Origin: CAZLRH01 sp964562015
GTDB taxonomy: Bacteria; Verrucomicrobiota; Verrucomicrobiia; Opitutales; JABDGR01
Reading direction: 5' to 3'
Length of the DNA stretch: 64,000 bases
NCBI GenBank assembly: GCA_964562015.1
Contig: CAZLRH010000018.1
Span: 1 to 64,000 of the forward strand
Shown piece after piece: positions 17,626 through 27,392 of the stretch (the first letter of the stretch is position 1; each line of letters begins with the position of its first letter). The position numbers and the translations under genes are program-made. Below the pieces are notes generated by a model, which saw nothing but the letters and a program-made list of their open reading frames with translations, was not told where the DNA came from and did no database searches.

Positions 17626-18660
17626 TTATTGGGCGACGGGCGTGACCGGAACCACTTCCTCCACCGCCTGCACCGGGGCCGCGGGTGGCGGGGTGGCCGG
17701 GGTGCTCGGCGCGGTGGGCGGCGGAAGCGGCGGCAGGCTGGCCGGCGTGGCCGGAGCCGCTGCGCCGGTCGCTTTGGCGCCGACGGGAATCTTCAACTTC
17801 TGATTCACCTGCAATTTGCGCGGATCGGAAATGTTGTTCAGCTTCATCAAATCCGCGGTCTTCACGCCGAGCTTGCCCGCGATTTTCTCGAGCGAATCGC
17901 CGGACGCCACCGTGTAGGTGCCCGCGTCGCCGGACGAAACCGGGACGGACGAAGTGCCACCGCGCACCGGCACCGTGGCCGGGGCCGAGGCAACCGCTGC
18001 CGCCGTGGATTTTTCCGGAATGGTCAGCGTCTTGCCGACGGTAACTATATCCGACGTCAAATGATTCGTGGACTTGAGGGCGTCAACCGTGGTGCCGTTG
18101 GCATGGGCGATTTTCGAAAGGCTGTCGCCGGATTTGACCGTGTAACTATGACTGCCGGTCGCCGCGGTTGCCGCCGGGCCGGCGGGACCCACGGCCGGAG
18201 CAGGCGCCGACGAACCACTGGTCGGAATGGTCAGCGTTTGGCCCGCTCGCAACTTGGCGGGAGTGACGCCGGGGTTCGCGGTCTCCAAGGCGGCCAGGGA
18301 AACTTTTTCCTCTTTGGCAATCTTGGCCATGCTGTCGCCCTTTTTCACTTCATAGGTGACGGGCACACCACTGGAGGACGGGACGGAATTCACCGCGCTG
18401 GTCGAAAGCGGTTCGCCGCTGTCCATGTGACCCACGGCCAAGGGAGAATCCAGCGTGGTGGGTGGCGGGCGCGTGGGCTCGTACAAATCGGCTGGCGGCG
18501 TGGGCGCGGACGCCACGCTGGCGGTGGTGTTGGCCGCGACGGCAGCGGTCGTGCCAGTGGATTTTTGACCATCCGATTTGCAACCGGACAGGATGACTGC
18601 GCCAAACGCAAGGTGGAGCAAAGCCACCCCGGCGAAGGCGAGGACGAATTTAGAGTTCAT
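17626..18660 (-). CDS. Lipoprotein with three LysM domains
   Basis: Predicted peptidoglycan-binding lipoprotein inside the dcw cluster. Starting at ATG 18660 gives a 26-residue lipoprotein signal ending in the lipobox LSGC (Cys27); earlier in-frame ATGs at 18690 and 18729 would leave a long non-hydrophobic N terminus. Three LysM modules follow (about 102-146, 172-215, 248-292), each with a GDS[LM]xKIA core and a closing TIP/KIP, joined by Ala/Pro/Ser linkers; the C terminus is Pro-rich. Its position between murD and ftsW, spaced 21 bp from ftsW, suggests a wall-binding role in growth or division. Confidence 0.88.
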   Translation of the reverse strand: MNSKFVLAFAGVALLHLAFGAVILSGCKSDGQKSTGTTAAVAANTTASVASAPTPPADLYEPTRPPPTTLDSPLAVGHMDSGEPLSTSAVNSVPSSSGVPVTYEVKKGDSMAKIAKEEKVSLAALETANPGVTPAKLRAGQTLTIPTSGSSAPAPAVGPAGPAATAATGSHSYTVKSGDSLSKIAHANGTTVDALKSTNHLTSDIVTVGKTLTIPEKSTAAAVASAPATVPVRGGTSSVPVSSGDAGTYTVASGDSLEKIAGKLGVKTADLMKLNNISDPRKLQVNQKLKIPVGAKATGAAAPATPASLPPLPPPTAPSTPATPPPAAPVQAVEEVVPVTPVAQ

Positions 18661-18721
18661 GGGCGTGGGCGTGGGACTAGATTCACTCATAAGAGAAGAT
18701 GTTGGATGCCGGCGGTTATCG

Positions 18722-20035
18722 TCAGGCATGGGACGGTTCCACCATAAGCGCGGGCGGTTCCGCCTTCAAACTCAAAACTGCTTGTTCGAAGGCGAGGCCG
18801 CGCTCGGCGTAATCGTGAAACATGTCAAAGCTGGAAAACCCCGGGCTGAAGAGCACGCGGGCGGGCACGCTCTGGCGCGCGGCGTCGAACGAACGCTCGA
18901 CGGCCTCGCGCATGCTTTCGCAAATCGTCGCGGGCACGCCGCGCACATGCAGGATGCGCGCCAGCACCCCGGCGGTTTCACCGATGAGAAACGCCTCGCG
19001 CACGCGGCTGGCCACGCGGCCCGCGAAGCCCTCGATGTCGCCGCCCTTGGATTTGCCGCCGCCAATCCAGGTGACCGGGCCCGGCAGGGATTCGAGCGCC
19101 GCCAAAGTCGCGTGAAAATTCGTGCCCTTCGAGTCGTTCCAAAATTCCACCCCGGCGAGTTCGGTGACGCGCGCGAGCCGGTGCCGCCGGGTCGAGAAGG
19201 AACGCGCGGTTTCCTCTAATTCCTCGAGGGGCAGATTTTCGTGTTCCCAATAAAGCCGCGCGACAAGGTAATTTTCGCTCTGCGGGGGCGTGGCAAACAC
19301 CGAGCCCGCGGGCACGCGCTGCGAGGCGCCGGCCATGGTGGCCACCACCGTGTGCGGCGGAAGTTTGAAACCAAATTCCACCGCGGCGCGGGCGACGCTC
19401 TCGCCCAGAATCAGGCAGGGGCGGGCCAACCGCTCGACCAGATTCCACTTCGCGGCAAAATAGTCGCGCAGCGTCGCATAGCGGTCGAGATGATCTTCGT
19501 CGAAATTGGTCCACAACAACGCGTGCGGGCGCAGGTGGTGCAACCCCTCGGCCTGGAACGAACTGACTTCGCACACCGCCACACGCTCGCGGGTGTCGCC
19601 CAACTCATCGAGGCGCGACAAGGGATGGCCGATGTTGCCGGCCGGCGAAGCCGACAGCCCATGGCGCCGCAGCGCGGTGGCCAAAAATTCCGTCAGCGTC
19701 GTTTTACCGTTCGTGCCGGTGACGGCGATGAGCGTGCCCTGCCAGAAGAGTGACGCGAAATCCATTTCCCCCAGGCAGGTGCAGTGGGCCGCGCGGGCGG
19801 TCTCCAGCCACGGGTGATTTTGCGCAAAGCCGGGGCTGTACACGACGAGGTCGTGCCGCTTCGCCTGCACAGGACCGAATTCGCCGCGCACGCCGTCGCC
19901 GGGGCGTTCGTCGTAGGCCTCCACCGCCGCGCCGCGCCGCCGCAGGAGCGCCGCCGCCGCCTGGCCGCTCACGCCAAAGCCGAGCACCGCCACGGGGCGT
20001 TGCGTCAATTTCGCGAGGGGTTCGGGCCAGGACAT
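18722..20035 (-). CDS. murD: UDP-MurNAc-L-alanine--D-glutamate ligase MurD
   Basis: Cytoplasmic ligase adding D-Glu to the precursor. Shows VLGFGVSGQAAA at the N terminus, the ATP loop VTGTNGKTTLTEFLA (about 104-118), AVCEVSSFQAE, NFDEDHLDRYATL, EFWNDSKGTNFHATLAAL and a C-terminal VLFSPGFSSFDMF. Length of 437 residues is normal. It follows mraY after 21 bp. Confidence 0.96.
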   Translation of the reverse strand: MSWPEPLAKLTQRPVAVLGFGVSGQAAAALLRRRGAAVEAYDERPGDGVRGEFGPVQAKRHDLVVYSPGFAQNHPWLETARAAHCTCLGEMDFASLFWQGTLIAVTGTNGKTTLTEFLATALRRHGLSASPAGNIGHPLSRLDELGDTRERVAVCEVSSFQAEGLHHLRPHALLWTNFDEDHLDRYATLRDYFAAKWNLVERLARPCLILGESVARAAVEFGFKLPPHTVVATMAGASQRVPAGSVFATPPQSENYLVARLYWEHENLPLEELEETARSFSTRRHRLARVTELAGVEFWNDSKGTNFHATLAALESLPGPVTWIGGGKSKGGDIEGFAGRVASRVREAFLIGETAGVLARILHVRGVPATICESMREAVERSFDAARQSVPARVLFSPGFSSFDMFHDYAERGLAFEQAVLSLKAEPPALMVEPSHA

Positions 20036-20056
20036 GGTGAAATGATTAGAAATAGT

Positions 20057-21160
20057 TTAACGTAATTTAAGCGTGCTCAAGCCCGCGAGGGCGAAGACGA
20101 CCGACAAAATCCAAAAACGGATGACCAGCTTGGTTTCCGGCCAGCCACCGAGTTCGAAATGATGATGCAGCGGCGACATCCGAAACACCCGCTTGCCTTT
20201 GCGCAGCCGAAACGAGGCCATTTGAATGATCACCGACGCCGCCTCGAGGACGAACATCCCGCCCACGATGATCAATGTCAGCGGCTGCTGGGTGATGAAG
20301 GCCACCGCCCCAATCAACCCGCCGAGGGCGAGCGCACCGGTGTCGCCCATGAAAATTTCCGCGGGATGCGCGTTGAACCACAAAAAAGCCAGACTGCCGC
20401 CGACGAGCGCCGTGCACACCACCGTCAGTTCATCCGCGCCGCGCACGTGCGCAATAAAGAGGTAGTCGGCAATAATGCGGTTGCCCGCGCTATAGGCAAA
20501 AATTGCGTAGACCAGCGCCACCGACAGCGTGCAACCGATGGCCAGACCGTCCACGCCATCGGTGACATTGATGGCATTGCTCGACCCGGCCACCACGAGA
20601 AAGAAAAACGGTCCGGCAAACCACAGCGGCATGGCGGTCCACAGCGGCTCTTTGAGAAAAGGCGCCCACAAGGCACTCATCGCGAGATTAGTTTCCGCAT
20701 TGAAATAGAGCAGCCCGAGCGCGGCCACGGTCAGGCCGGCCTGGCCCGCCAGTTTCCAGCGGCTGGAGAGGCCTTTGCTATTACGTTTGGTGACCTTTAA
20801 ATAATCATCCGCAAAGCCCACCGCCGCCAGGCCGATGAACACCAGGAGACACACGGCGACGTACAAATTCGGACGCGCCCAGAGCAGCACGCTGGCGGTG
20901 ACGGCGGCCACAATGATCAGGCCACCCATCGTCGGCGTGCCGGCTTTGCCCTCGTGCATTTTCGCCAGCGCGCCCGTTTCGCTGCTATTGCGAATCGGCT
21001 GGCTGGCCTTGAGCCGGCGCAACCGCGCAATCAGCCATGGGGCAATCACAAAGCCGATGACCAGCGCCGTCACGGCCGCGCCGCCGGAACGAAAAGTCAC
21101 GTAGCTGAAAAGGCGCAACGGGCCCCACCACGCGGCGTAATTGGCGAGAAAGGTCAGCAT
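20057..21160 (-). CDS. mraY: Phospho-MurNAc-pentapeptide transferase MraY
   Basis: Integral membrane enzyme making lipid I from UDP-MurNAc-pentapeptide and undecaprenyl phosphate. The frame is open to 21721, but the product begins at ATG 21160 (MLTFLANYAAWWGPLRLFSY), giving 367 residues. Catalytic motifs are FADDYLKVTK, NVTDGVDGLAIG and FMGDTGALALGG, with the PLHHHFELGGW loop. The start codon overlaps the end of murF (ATGCTGA). Confidence 0.96.
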   Translation of the reverse strand: MLTFLANYAAWWGPLRLFSYVTFRSGGAAVTALVIGFVIAPWLIARLRRLKASQPIRNSSETGALAKMHEGKAGTPTMGGLIIVAAVTASVLLWARPNLYVAVCLLVFIGLAAVGFADDYLKVTKRNSKGLSSRWKLAGQAGLTVAALGLLYFNAETNLAMSALWAPFLKEPLWTAMPLWFAGPFFFLVVAGSSNAINVTDGVDGLAIGCTLSVALVYAIFAYSAGNRIIADYLFIAHVRGADELTVVCTALVGGSLAFLWFNAHPAEIFMGDTGALALGGLIGAVAFITQQPLTLIIVGGMFVLEAASVIIQMASFRLRKGKRVFRMSPLHHHFELGGWPETKLVIRFWILSVVFALAGLSTLKLR

Positions 21161-22587
21161 GGCGAGTGGACCTCCCTGCCCTCGCGCAACGTTTGGGGCA
21201 GCAACCGCTCGAGCGCATAGGCGCGGCTGCCTTTTAATAATACAGCCCCGGCGAAAAGCTCCAATTCCTCGCGTGCCTCCGCCAATTCCACGACGCGAGC
21301 CTGTTCCGGCGTGTGCCCGGTGGCCAGCAACGTCGTGCGATATTCCCCGGCGCCCGGGCCCAGCAACAGCGCCCGATCTTGGCTGCGCATCCGCAGGCCA
21401 TTCACCGCCGCACGATGCAGGGCCGCGGAATCCGGGCCGAGTTCCGCCATGCTGCCCAACACATAGAGACGCGGCAGTGCGGGATCCGCGCGCAGGGCGA
21501 AACCTGCGAGCGCGTCCGCCAGCGATGCGGGATTTGAATTGTAGCAATCGGCGAGGAAAAATTTGTTGCCGTGGTGCAGCCATTCGCCGCGCAGAGGCGC
21601 GGGTTGCCAGGCCGCCAGGCCGGACTGGATGCGGTCGCCGGAGACTCCGAGCAATTGGGCCGCCACCACGGCGAGCGCGGCGTTGGCCGCGAGGCCGGGC
21701 GTCACCGGCGGGAGGCTCCACGAGTGCTCGGGCTCACCTTCCGCAGAAAGGCCGAGGCGCCAGCCATTGCGTGGACGGCGTTCGGCGCGATAAAAATACC
21801 ACCGATCGCCGCTGCCCGGCGATTTCGGCGTGCCCATGGGCGCTACGATTGCGATTGGGCCGGGCAAAGCGCGCATCGCCGGAAATTCGAGGCACGACGC
21901 CGGCATCACCGTCCAACCTCCTGGACGCACCGCGAGGGCGAGCCGGGATTTTTCCGCGGCGACGTTGGCCACGGTTCCCATTTTCTCCAGATGCGCCGGC
22001 GCGACCAGCGTGATGATGGCCAAATCCGGTTGAATCGTGTCGGCCAAAATCGTCATTTCGCCCGGCTCGCTGATGCCGGCTTCGATGACGGCGGCGCGAT
22101 GGGTCGAGGAGTCGAGCCCGCACAAGGTCAGCGGCACGCCGAGCAAATTATTTTCGTTCGCGTGGGTGGCGTGGACCTGCGGCCCCAGCATCTCGCGCAA
22201 TAATTCCTTGGTGGAGGTTTTGCCCACGCTCCCGGTCACACCGACCACCGGGCCGGGAAAGCGCCGGCGATTGGCGCGGGCCACCTGGCGCCACGCGGCC
22301 AGAGCGTCCGGCACCACGAGTTGCGGCACGGTGGCGCCGGGAATTTCGCGTTCGACAATCGCGGCCGCGGCGCCCGAGGCCCGGGCGGCTTCCACAAAAT
22401 CATGCCCATCGCGCTTGTCCGTGCGCAACGCCACAAAAACCTCGCTCGCCCGCAGGCGGCGCGTGTCGGCCACGAGCGGACCGAGGGCGGCGGCGGGCGC
22501 GGGGCCGCGCCACGTCCCGCCCGTCCACAGGGCGAGGTCGGTTGGATTGAAGAGCGGCATGGCGCTGGCCTGGATGGAAAATTTCAC
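21154..22587 (-). CDS. murF: UDP-MurNAc-tripeptide--D-alanyl-D-alanine ligase MurF
   Basis: Adds the D-Ala-D-Ala dipeptide to complete the pentapeptide. Motifs: SEVFVALRTDKRDGHDFV, ATP loop VTGSVGKTSTKE, THANENNLLGVPLTL, IEAGISEPGEM and DCYNSNPASL. The GTG start at 22587 overlaps the murE stop (GTGA), which I take as deciding the start; an ATG lies nine codons further in. 477 residues, normal for the family. Confidence 0.95.
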   Translation of the reverse strand: MKFSIQASAMPLFNPTDLALWTGGTWRGPAPAAALGPLVADTRRLRASEVFVALRTDKRDGHDFVEAARASGAAAAIVEREIPGATVPQLVVPDALAAWRQVARANRRRFPGPVVGVTGSVGKTSTKELLREMLGPQVHATHANENNLLGVPLTLCGLDSSTHRAAVIEAGISEPGEMTILADTIQPDLAIITLVAPAHLEKMGTVANVAAEKSRLALAVRPGGWTVMPASCLEFPAMRALPGPIAIVAPMGTPKSPGSGDRWYFYRAERRPRNGWRLGLSAEGEPEHSWSLPPVTPGLAANAALAVVAAQLLGVSGDRIQSGLAAWQPAPLRGEWLHHGNKFFLADCYNSNPASLADALAGFALRADPALPRLYVLGSMAELGPDSAALHRAAVNGLRMRSQDRALLLGPGAGEYRTTLLATGHTPEQARVVELAEAREELELFAGAVLLKGSRAYALERLLPQTLREGREVHSPC

Positions 22588-24077
22588 GGCTGGGTGGTGG
22601 GGCGCGTGCGGCGCAGTTGCAGCAATTCCCGCGCGACCTGGCGGTCGTCAAACGGCACGACGGTGTCGGCAAATTCCTGGTAGGTTTCGTGGCCCTTGCC
22701 GGCGATGAGCACGCAATCACCGGGCTGGGCGTACTCGAAGGCGAGCGCGAGGGCGCGGCGGCGGTCGTCCACAAAACGCAGGCGCGTCGGCGCGGTGATG
22801 CCGGCACGCATGTCGTCAAAAATCTGGTTGAGGGGTTCCTTGCGGGGATTATCCGCGGTGGCCCAGGCGAAATCCGCCCAGCGCTGCACGGCCGTGGTCA
22901 TGCGCGGGCGCTTGGCCCGGTCACGATTGCCGCCGCAACCAAAAACCACGAGCAACCGACCGGGGCACACGTCGCGCAACATGGAGAGCGCGTGCGTCAG
23001 GGCATCATCCGTATGCGCGTAATCCACGAGCACCTGGAACGGCTGGCCGGCCTCGATTTTCTCCATGCGGCCCGGCACTCCGGAAAAATCCGCCAGCCGG
23101 GGCGTCAGCAAATTCAAGTCCCGCTTGGCCGCCTGGGCCAAACCCAGCGCGCACAAGGCGTTCAAGATATTGTAGCGTCCAGGAAGGCCGAGTCGAAGCG
23201 ACGCGCGACCACCGTCCCAGACCACGTCGCATTGGCTGCCGCCGGGGGAAAGCACGACATTGATGGCCCGCAAACTCGCCGAGGCGGAAAATCCATAAGT
23301 CACCGAGCGTACCCCGGCGGGCAGGCGGTCAACGAGCACACGCCCGTGCGGATCATCTATATTAATGACCGCGACTTTCGCCTGCGGGCCGTCGGCCCCA
23401 GTGAACAAGCGGGCCTTGGCGTTAAAATAAGCCTCCAACGTGCCGTGGTAATCGAGGTGGTCTTGCGTGAGATTAGTGAAGGCCACGGCGTCAAACTTCA
23501 CGCCGTGCACGCGAGCCTGGGTCAGCGCGTGCGAGCTGACCTCCATCGCACAAGCGCGGCAGCCGGCCTCGCGCATCTGGTCAAAAAGCGCATACAAATC
23601 CACCGATTCCGGCGTCGTCTTATAAGATGGGAGACTGCGCTGGCCCACGTCGTACCGCACCGTGCCAATGAGGCCACACGGAGCATCGGCCTCGCGCAAC
23701 AGGAACTGCGTCATCATCGCGACCGTGGTTTTGCCGTTGGTGCCGGTCACGCCAGTCAAAAACAAATCCGCATCCGGCTCGTGGTAAAACCGGCGCGCGA
23801 TTTCGGCGAGGGCGATGCGGGTTTCCGGCACCTGCACCCACGTCGCGGGGGAAAGACGCGGCGGCGGGCGCGTGCTGACCACGGCCACGGCGCCGCGCGC
23901 GATGGCTTCCTCGATAAAATCCGAACCATTGGCCCGCGCGCCCTCGAGCGCGAAAAACAGGGTGCCCGGCGACACGCGGCGGCTGTCCGTCACCAGACCC
24001 AAAATGGCACGCTCGCGCTCGCCCCGCACGGCGAGCACGGCGGTGGCCTCGAGCAAATTTTTCAGGGAGTGGTCCAT
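22584..24077 (-). CDS. murE: UDP-MurNAc-tripeptide synthetase MurE (meso-DAP type)
   Basis: Adds the third stem-peptide residue. ATP loop TGTNGKTT (residues 111-118), TPESVDLY, AMEVSSHAL, TNLTQDHLDYHGT and VDYAHTDDAL are present. The ADNPRKEP motif near the C terminus is the DNPR signature of enzymes that add meso-diaminopimelate, so the organism should have DAP-type peptidoglycan. I use ATG 24077 (497 residues); the longer frame begins with TTG and would overlap ftsI. There is an 88-bp gap from ftsI, one of the larger ones in the cluster. Confidence 0.95.
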   Translation of the reverse strand: MDHSLKNLLEATAVLAVRGERERAILGLVTDSRRVSPGTLFFALEGARANGSDFIEEAIARGAVAVVSTRPPPRLSPATWVQVPETRIALAEIARRFYHEPDADLFLTGVTGTNGKTTVAMMTQFLLREADAPCGLIGTVRYDVGQRSLPSYKTTPESVDLYALFDQMREAGCRACAMEVSSHALTQARVHGVKFDAVAFTNLTQDHLDYHGTLEAYFNAKARLFTGADGPQAKVAVINIDDPHGRVLVDRLPAGVRSVTYGFSASASLRAINVVLSPGGSQCDVVWDGGRASLRLGLPGRYNILNALCALGLAQAAKRDLNLLTPRLADFSGVPGRMEKIEAGQPFQVLVDYAHTDDALTHALSMLRDVCPGRLLVVFGCGGNRDRAKRPRMTTAVQRWADFAWATADNPRKEPLNQIFDDMRAGITAPTRLRFVDDRRRALALAFEYAQPGDCVLIAGKGHETYQEFADTVVPFDDRQVARELLQLRRTRPTTQP

Positions 24078-24165
24078 GCGCGCGGAACCACGGCGATCCG
24101 CCTCTGCCAAGGCCGCCAGGCGGGCGGCCAGCAGGAACGGACTGACGCCGAGGGTGTTTTCAAGA

Positions 24166-25965
24166 CTAGCGAAACCAATCAAGCGTGTCTCCTTTCATCG
24201 CCAGCAAATTGTTGCGGCCGGTGGCCGGTTGGATGCCCAAATATTGCACCGCTTTTTCCGCGACATCGTGGAAGGCGGGCGCGGCGACGAGCCCGCCGTA
24301 GGCGGTGCCGTGAAAATGGGCATCGTCGACCACCACAGTCATCACCAGGCGCGGGCGCTCAGCGGGAAAATAACCGCTGAAGGACGAAAGATAATGTTGA
24401 TTGGAATAATGGCCCGTCGCATCGAGTTCCTGCGCGGTGCCCGTTTTGCCGGCGACGGTGATGTCCTGCAATTTCGCGCGCACCGCGGTGCCCTCGGGCC
24501 CGACGACGTTGCAGAGCATTTCATTCAACTGCTCGGCCGTATGGGTGGAAATCACCCGGCGCTTCGGCACCGGCGGAAAACTGACGACCGTGCGGCCCTG
24601 CGAGTCGAACACCCGGCGCACCAAATGCGGCTCCATGAGGACGCCTTGATTGGCGACGACAGACATCGAATCATGCACCTGCAAGGCGGTGGCGCTGATG
24701 GCGTGGCCCATGGGCATCCGCGTGATCGTCAACCCGTCCCAAAGGCGCACGGGTTTCAGATTGCCCGGCTCCTCGCCGCCAAAGCCAAAACCGGATTTCT
24801 CCCCGAAGCCGAAGGCCTGCGCGTAATCGTGCAATTTTTGCTCGCCGAGCAACATGCCGAGGTTGGCCGCGCCGCGATTGCTCGAGTGCGAAACAATTTC
24901 CGAAACAGTCAGCATGCCGAACACCTCGTGGTCGGCCGGCAGCGACAGCATGTGCCCGCGGTATTCCACCTCGGCTTTGCTGCAATCGAACCGGTCCTCG
25001 GGTTTCACCAAGCCCTCGTTAATGGCGGCGGACGCCGTGACGATTTTGAACGTCGAGCCGGGCTCAAAAGTGGCGCTGACTGCGCGATTGCGGAGATTTT
25101 CCAGCGGATAGTCCCAATAATGATTGGGATCGAAGGTGGGATAATTCGCCATGGCGAGGATATCGCCCGTCGAGGGATCGCCGATGATGATGGTCGCCGC
25201 GCGCGGCTGGTAATCGGCGACAAGTTTTTTAACCTCCTGTTCGGCGTAGTCTTGCAGCATCAAATCCACCGTGAGCTCCACGTTCAGGCCGTCCGTGGAA
25301 GGAACCTCACGCGAGCGAAATTGGGCGAGTTCCTGGCGGTGGCCGTCACGCTCGCCTTCGCGCCAGCCGTCCTGGCCGCGCAAATAAAAGTCCATGTAGT
25401 TCTCGACGCCCGTGGCCGGCTTGCCTTCGCGATCCATGAAGCCGAGCAGGTGGGCCGCCAGTTCGTTGCCGGGGTAAACGCGTTCGAATTTGCGGTTGCC
25501 GTAAAGGGCCTTGATGCCGAGCGCCTTAATCTGTTCGTACACGGGCTCTTCGACGGCGTCGCAGATTTTGACCCAGCCGTTCGGCACCGTGATCACCCCG
25601 TCGGCGGTCTGCACTTCCCGCAGCTTATCCGTGAAGAAGGCTTGGACTTGCTCGGGCGTAAGCCCGAGGAGCCGGGCCAATTCCGGCACATGCACAAAGT
25701 CTTGCGGTTTGACGGCGCGCGGGTCCACGCCCACTTCTATAACAGTACGTGTGGTGGCCAGGACGTTGCCGCGCTGATCCACGATGTTGCCGCGGCGCGC
25801 GTGGATGATGTCAAAGGACTGGCGGCTCTTGTCCGCGGCCGAGACCAATTGGTCCCGCTCCACGACGTGGAGGAAATACAGGCGGGCCAGCAGCGCGCCG
25901 AACCCCGCCAGGATGACTACGGTCACCAAGCCGACGCGGGGAGTGGAAATGAAAGCGCGGCTCAT
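24166..25965 (-). CDS. ftsI: Septal transpeptidase FtsI (penicillin-binding protein 3)
   Basis: Class B penicillin-binding protein cross-linking septal peptidoglycan. One N-terminal membrane helix (about 10-33), dimerisation region with RRGNIVDQRG (58-67), and the transpeptidase domain with the active serine in PGSTFK (Ser304), the SSN motif in VSHSSNRG and KTGTAQ. The C terminus is not extended by a PASTA domain, unlike many Gram-positive relatives. ATG overlaps the ftsL stop (ATGA). Confidence 0.95.
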   Translation of the reverse strand: MSRAFISTPRVGLVTVVILAGFGALLARLYFLHVVERDQLVSAADKSRQSFDIIHARRGNIVDQRGNVLATTRTVIEVGVDPRAVKPQDFVHVPELARLLGLTPEQVQAFFTDKLREVQTADGVITVPNGWVKICDAVEEPVYEQIKALGIKALYGNRKFERVYPGNELAAHLLGFMDREGKPATGVENYMDFYLRGQDGWREGERDGHRQELAQFRSREVPSTDGLNVELTVDLMLQDYAEQEVKKLVADYQPRAATIIIGDPSTGDILAMANYPTFDPNHYWDYPLENLRNRAVSATFEPGSTFKIVTASAAINEGLVKPEDRFDCSKAEVEYRGHMLSLPADHEVFGMLTVSEIVSHSSNRGAANLGMLLGEQKLHDYAQAFGFGEKSGFGFGGEEPGNLKPVRLWDGLTITRMPMGHAISATALQVHDSMSVVANQGVLMEPHLVRRVFDSQGRTVVSFPPVPKRRVISTHTAEQLNEMLCNVVGPEGTAVRAKLQDITVAGKTGTAQELDATGHYSNQHYLSSFSGYFPAERPRLVMTVVVDDAHFHGTAYGGLVAAPAFHDVAEKAVQYLGIQPATGRNNLLAMKGDTLDWFR

Positions 25966-26351
25966 CGCGACAGGGCCGGCACGGCGGCCAGTTCAAGCGT
26001 GGTGGAGGGCAGGGAAAGTTTCGGCAGGGGGGCGGCGTCGGGCTGCACGGTGGTGGTCGGCGCGGGGCGCACCCACACGATTTGGCGCGGTTGCGGCGGC
26101 AAGAGTCGGCCCGAGATGCGCTCAGCCAGCAAATCCGGGTGCTGGGCCTCGGCCACCTCGGCCTCAAACGTGCGCACCTTGCGCGTGATTTGATCCACCT
26201 CGCGCTCCAAATCCTGGGTGGCTTTGGCGTGGCGCGTCCATTGCTGGCGCAGGCTCATGACGGCGAGCGCGCCGCCCGCCGCCTCCGCGAGCAGCAGCAA
26301 CGCCAGGACGGCGCACATACCACGCAGGAATCGGTCAGGCTTGGGATTCAT
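25962..26351 (-). CDS. ftsL: FtsL-like bitopic division protein
   Basis: 129 residues with one membrane helix (about 11-32, MCAVLALLLLAEAAGGALAV) and a following heptad-like coiled coil (about 34-70, rich in Leu/Val/Glu/Arg). Sequence similarity within FtsL is weak; the call rests on topology and on its place between rsmH and ftsI. The C-terminal tail after residue 85 is Pro/Ala-rich. Spaced 6 bp from rsmH and overlapping ftsI by 4 bp. Confidence 0.8.
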   Translation of the reverse strand: MNPKPDRFLRGMCAVLALLLLAEAAGGALAVMSLRQQWTRHAKATQDLEREVDQITRKVRTFEAEVAEAQHPDLLAERISGRLLPPQPRQIVWVRPAPTTTVQPDAAPLPKLSLPSTTLELAAVPALSR

Positions 26352-26357
26352 GAAAAA

Positions 26358-27392
26358 TTAGGCTTGGAGGAGACGGGCGCCGCGTAATTTGGCCGAGCGG
26401 CTGCGGGGATTGGCCGCCACTTCCTCCTCCGACGGAGTCAGCGGGCGGCGGGTGAGCAATTCGGCGTGGGCCACGCGTTCCTGCGCGGGGCGGGCGTCGT
26501 TGGCGTGCTCCGGGCGGCCCGCCAAAAGATTGCAAAAGCGCTTCACGATGCGGTCTTCGAGGGAATGAAAGCTGATGACCGCCAGCACGCCGCCTGGGGC
26601 GAGTTTTTCCACCGCTTGGGGAAGCGCTGATTCCAGCTCACCCAGTTCGTCATTCACCGTGATGCGCAGGCCTTGAAAAGTGCGGGTCGCCGGGTGGATG
26701 CGGGAAAAGCGGCCGGGCGGCCCCCCGACCGCGCCGGCCACCAGTTCCGCTAGCGTATCTGTGCGGGCCAGTTGGCCGGACCCGCGCGCGCGCAAGATGG
26801 CCGAAACCACCTTGCGCCAGCGCGGCTCCTCGCCGGCATCCCGCACCGCCGCCACCAGCTCGTCATGGCTCGCCTCCTCCAAAAACTCCGCGGCCGAACG
26901 GCCGGAGCGCGGATCGAGGCGCATGTCCGCGGGCGCGGCGTGGCGGAACGAAAATCCGCGCCCGGGTTCATCCAGTTGAAATGAGGATACGCCGAGGTCG
27001 AAAAGCGCCCCGGCGTATCCGGCTTCAGTCAGGTTCTCCAGTCGGGAGAACGGCAGGTCGTGAAAATGAAAACGCTCCCCAAAGCGCGCTTCCACTTCCC
27101 GCGCGCGTCCGCTGGCGGCCGGATCCCGATCGAGCGCAGTCACCCGCGCCTCGGGGTCCGACTCCAGCAGGGCGCACGAGTGCCCGCCGCCTCCAAAGGT
27201 GCAATCCAAAAAATGCGGTGCGCCGGGCACCCGATGCTGTTGCAGCAAGCCCAGCGATTCCTTCACCAACACCGGTTGATGGCCGCCCGCGACCCGGCTT
27301 TTCGGCGCCGACGCCGAACCCTCCGCACCGGCCAGGGCCGGTTCGGACTCGTCCGCAGACGCGCCGGGAGCGCTATCGATTCCGAAGTACAT
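26358..27392 (-). CDS. rsmH: 16S rRNA (cytosine1402-N4)-methyltransferase RsmH (MraW)
   Basis: S-adenosylmethionine-dependent rRNA methyltransferase that usually follows mraZ. Shows GGHQPVLVKESLGLL, the SAM loop FLDCTFGGGGHS, ALFDLGVSSFQLDEPGRGFSF, TRTFQGLRITVNDELGELE and the C-terminal VISFHSLEDRIVKRF. I take ATG 27392 with an upstream GGAG; the frame continues upstream to 27521 but there it overlaps a small gene and is Arg-rich. About 35 extra residues precede the core domain. Confidence 0.95.
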   Translation of the reverse strand: MYFGIDSAPGASADESEPALAGAEGSASAPKSRVAGGHQPVLVKESLGLLQQHRVPGAPHFLDCTFGGGGHSCALLESDPEARVTALDRDPAASGRAREVEARFGERFHFHDLPFSRLENLTEAGYAGALFDLGVSSFQLDEPGRGFSFRHAAPADMRLDPRSGRSAAEFLEEASHDELVAAVRDAGEEPRWRKVVSAILRARGSGQLARTDTLAELVAGAVGGPPGRFSRIHPATRTFQGLRITVNDELGELESALPQAVEKLAPGGVLAVISFHSLEDRIVKRFCNLLAGRPEHANDARPAQERVAHAELLTRRPLTPSEEEVAANPRSRSAKLRGARLLQA

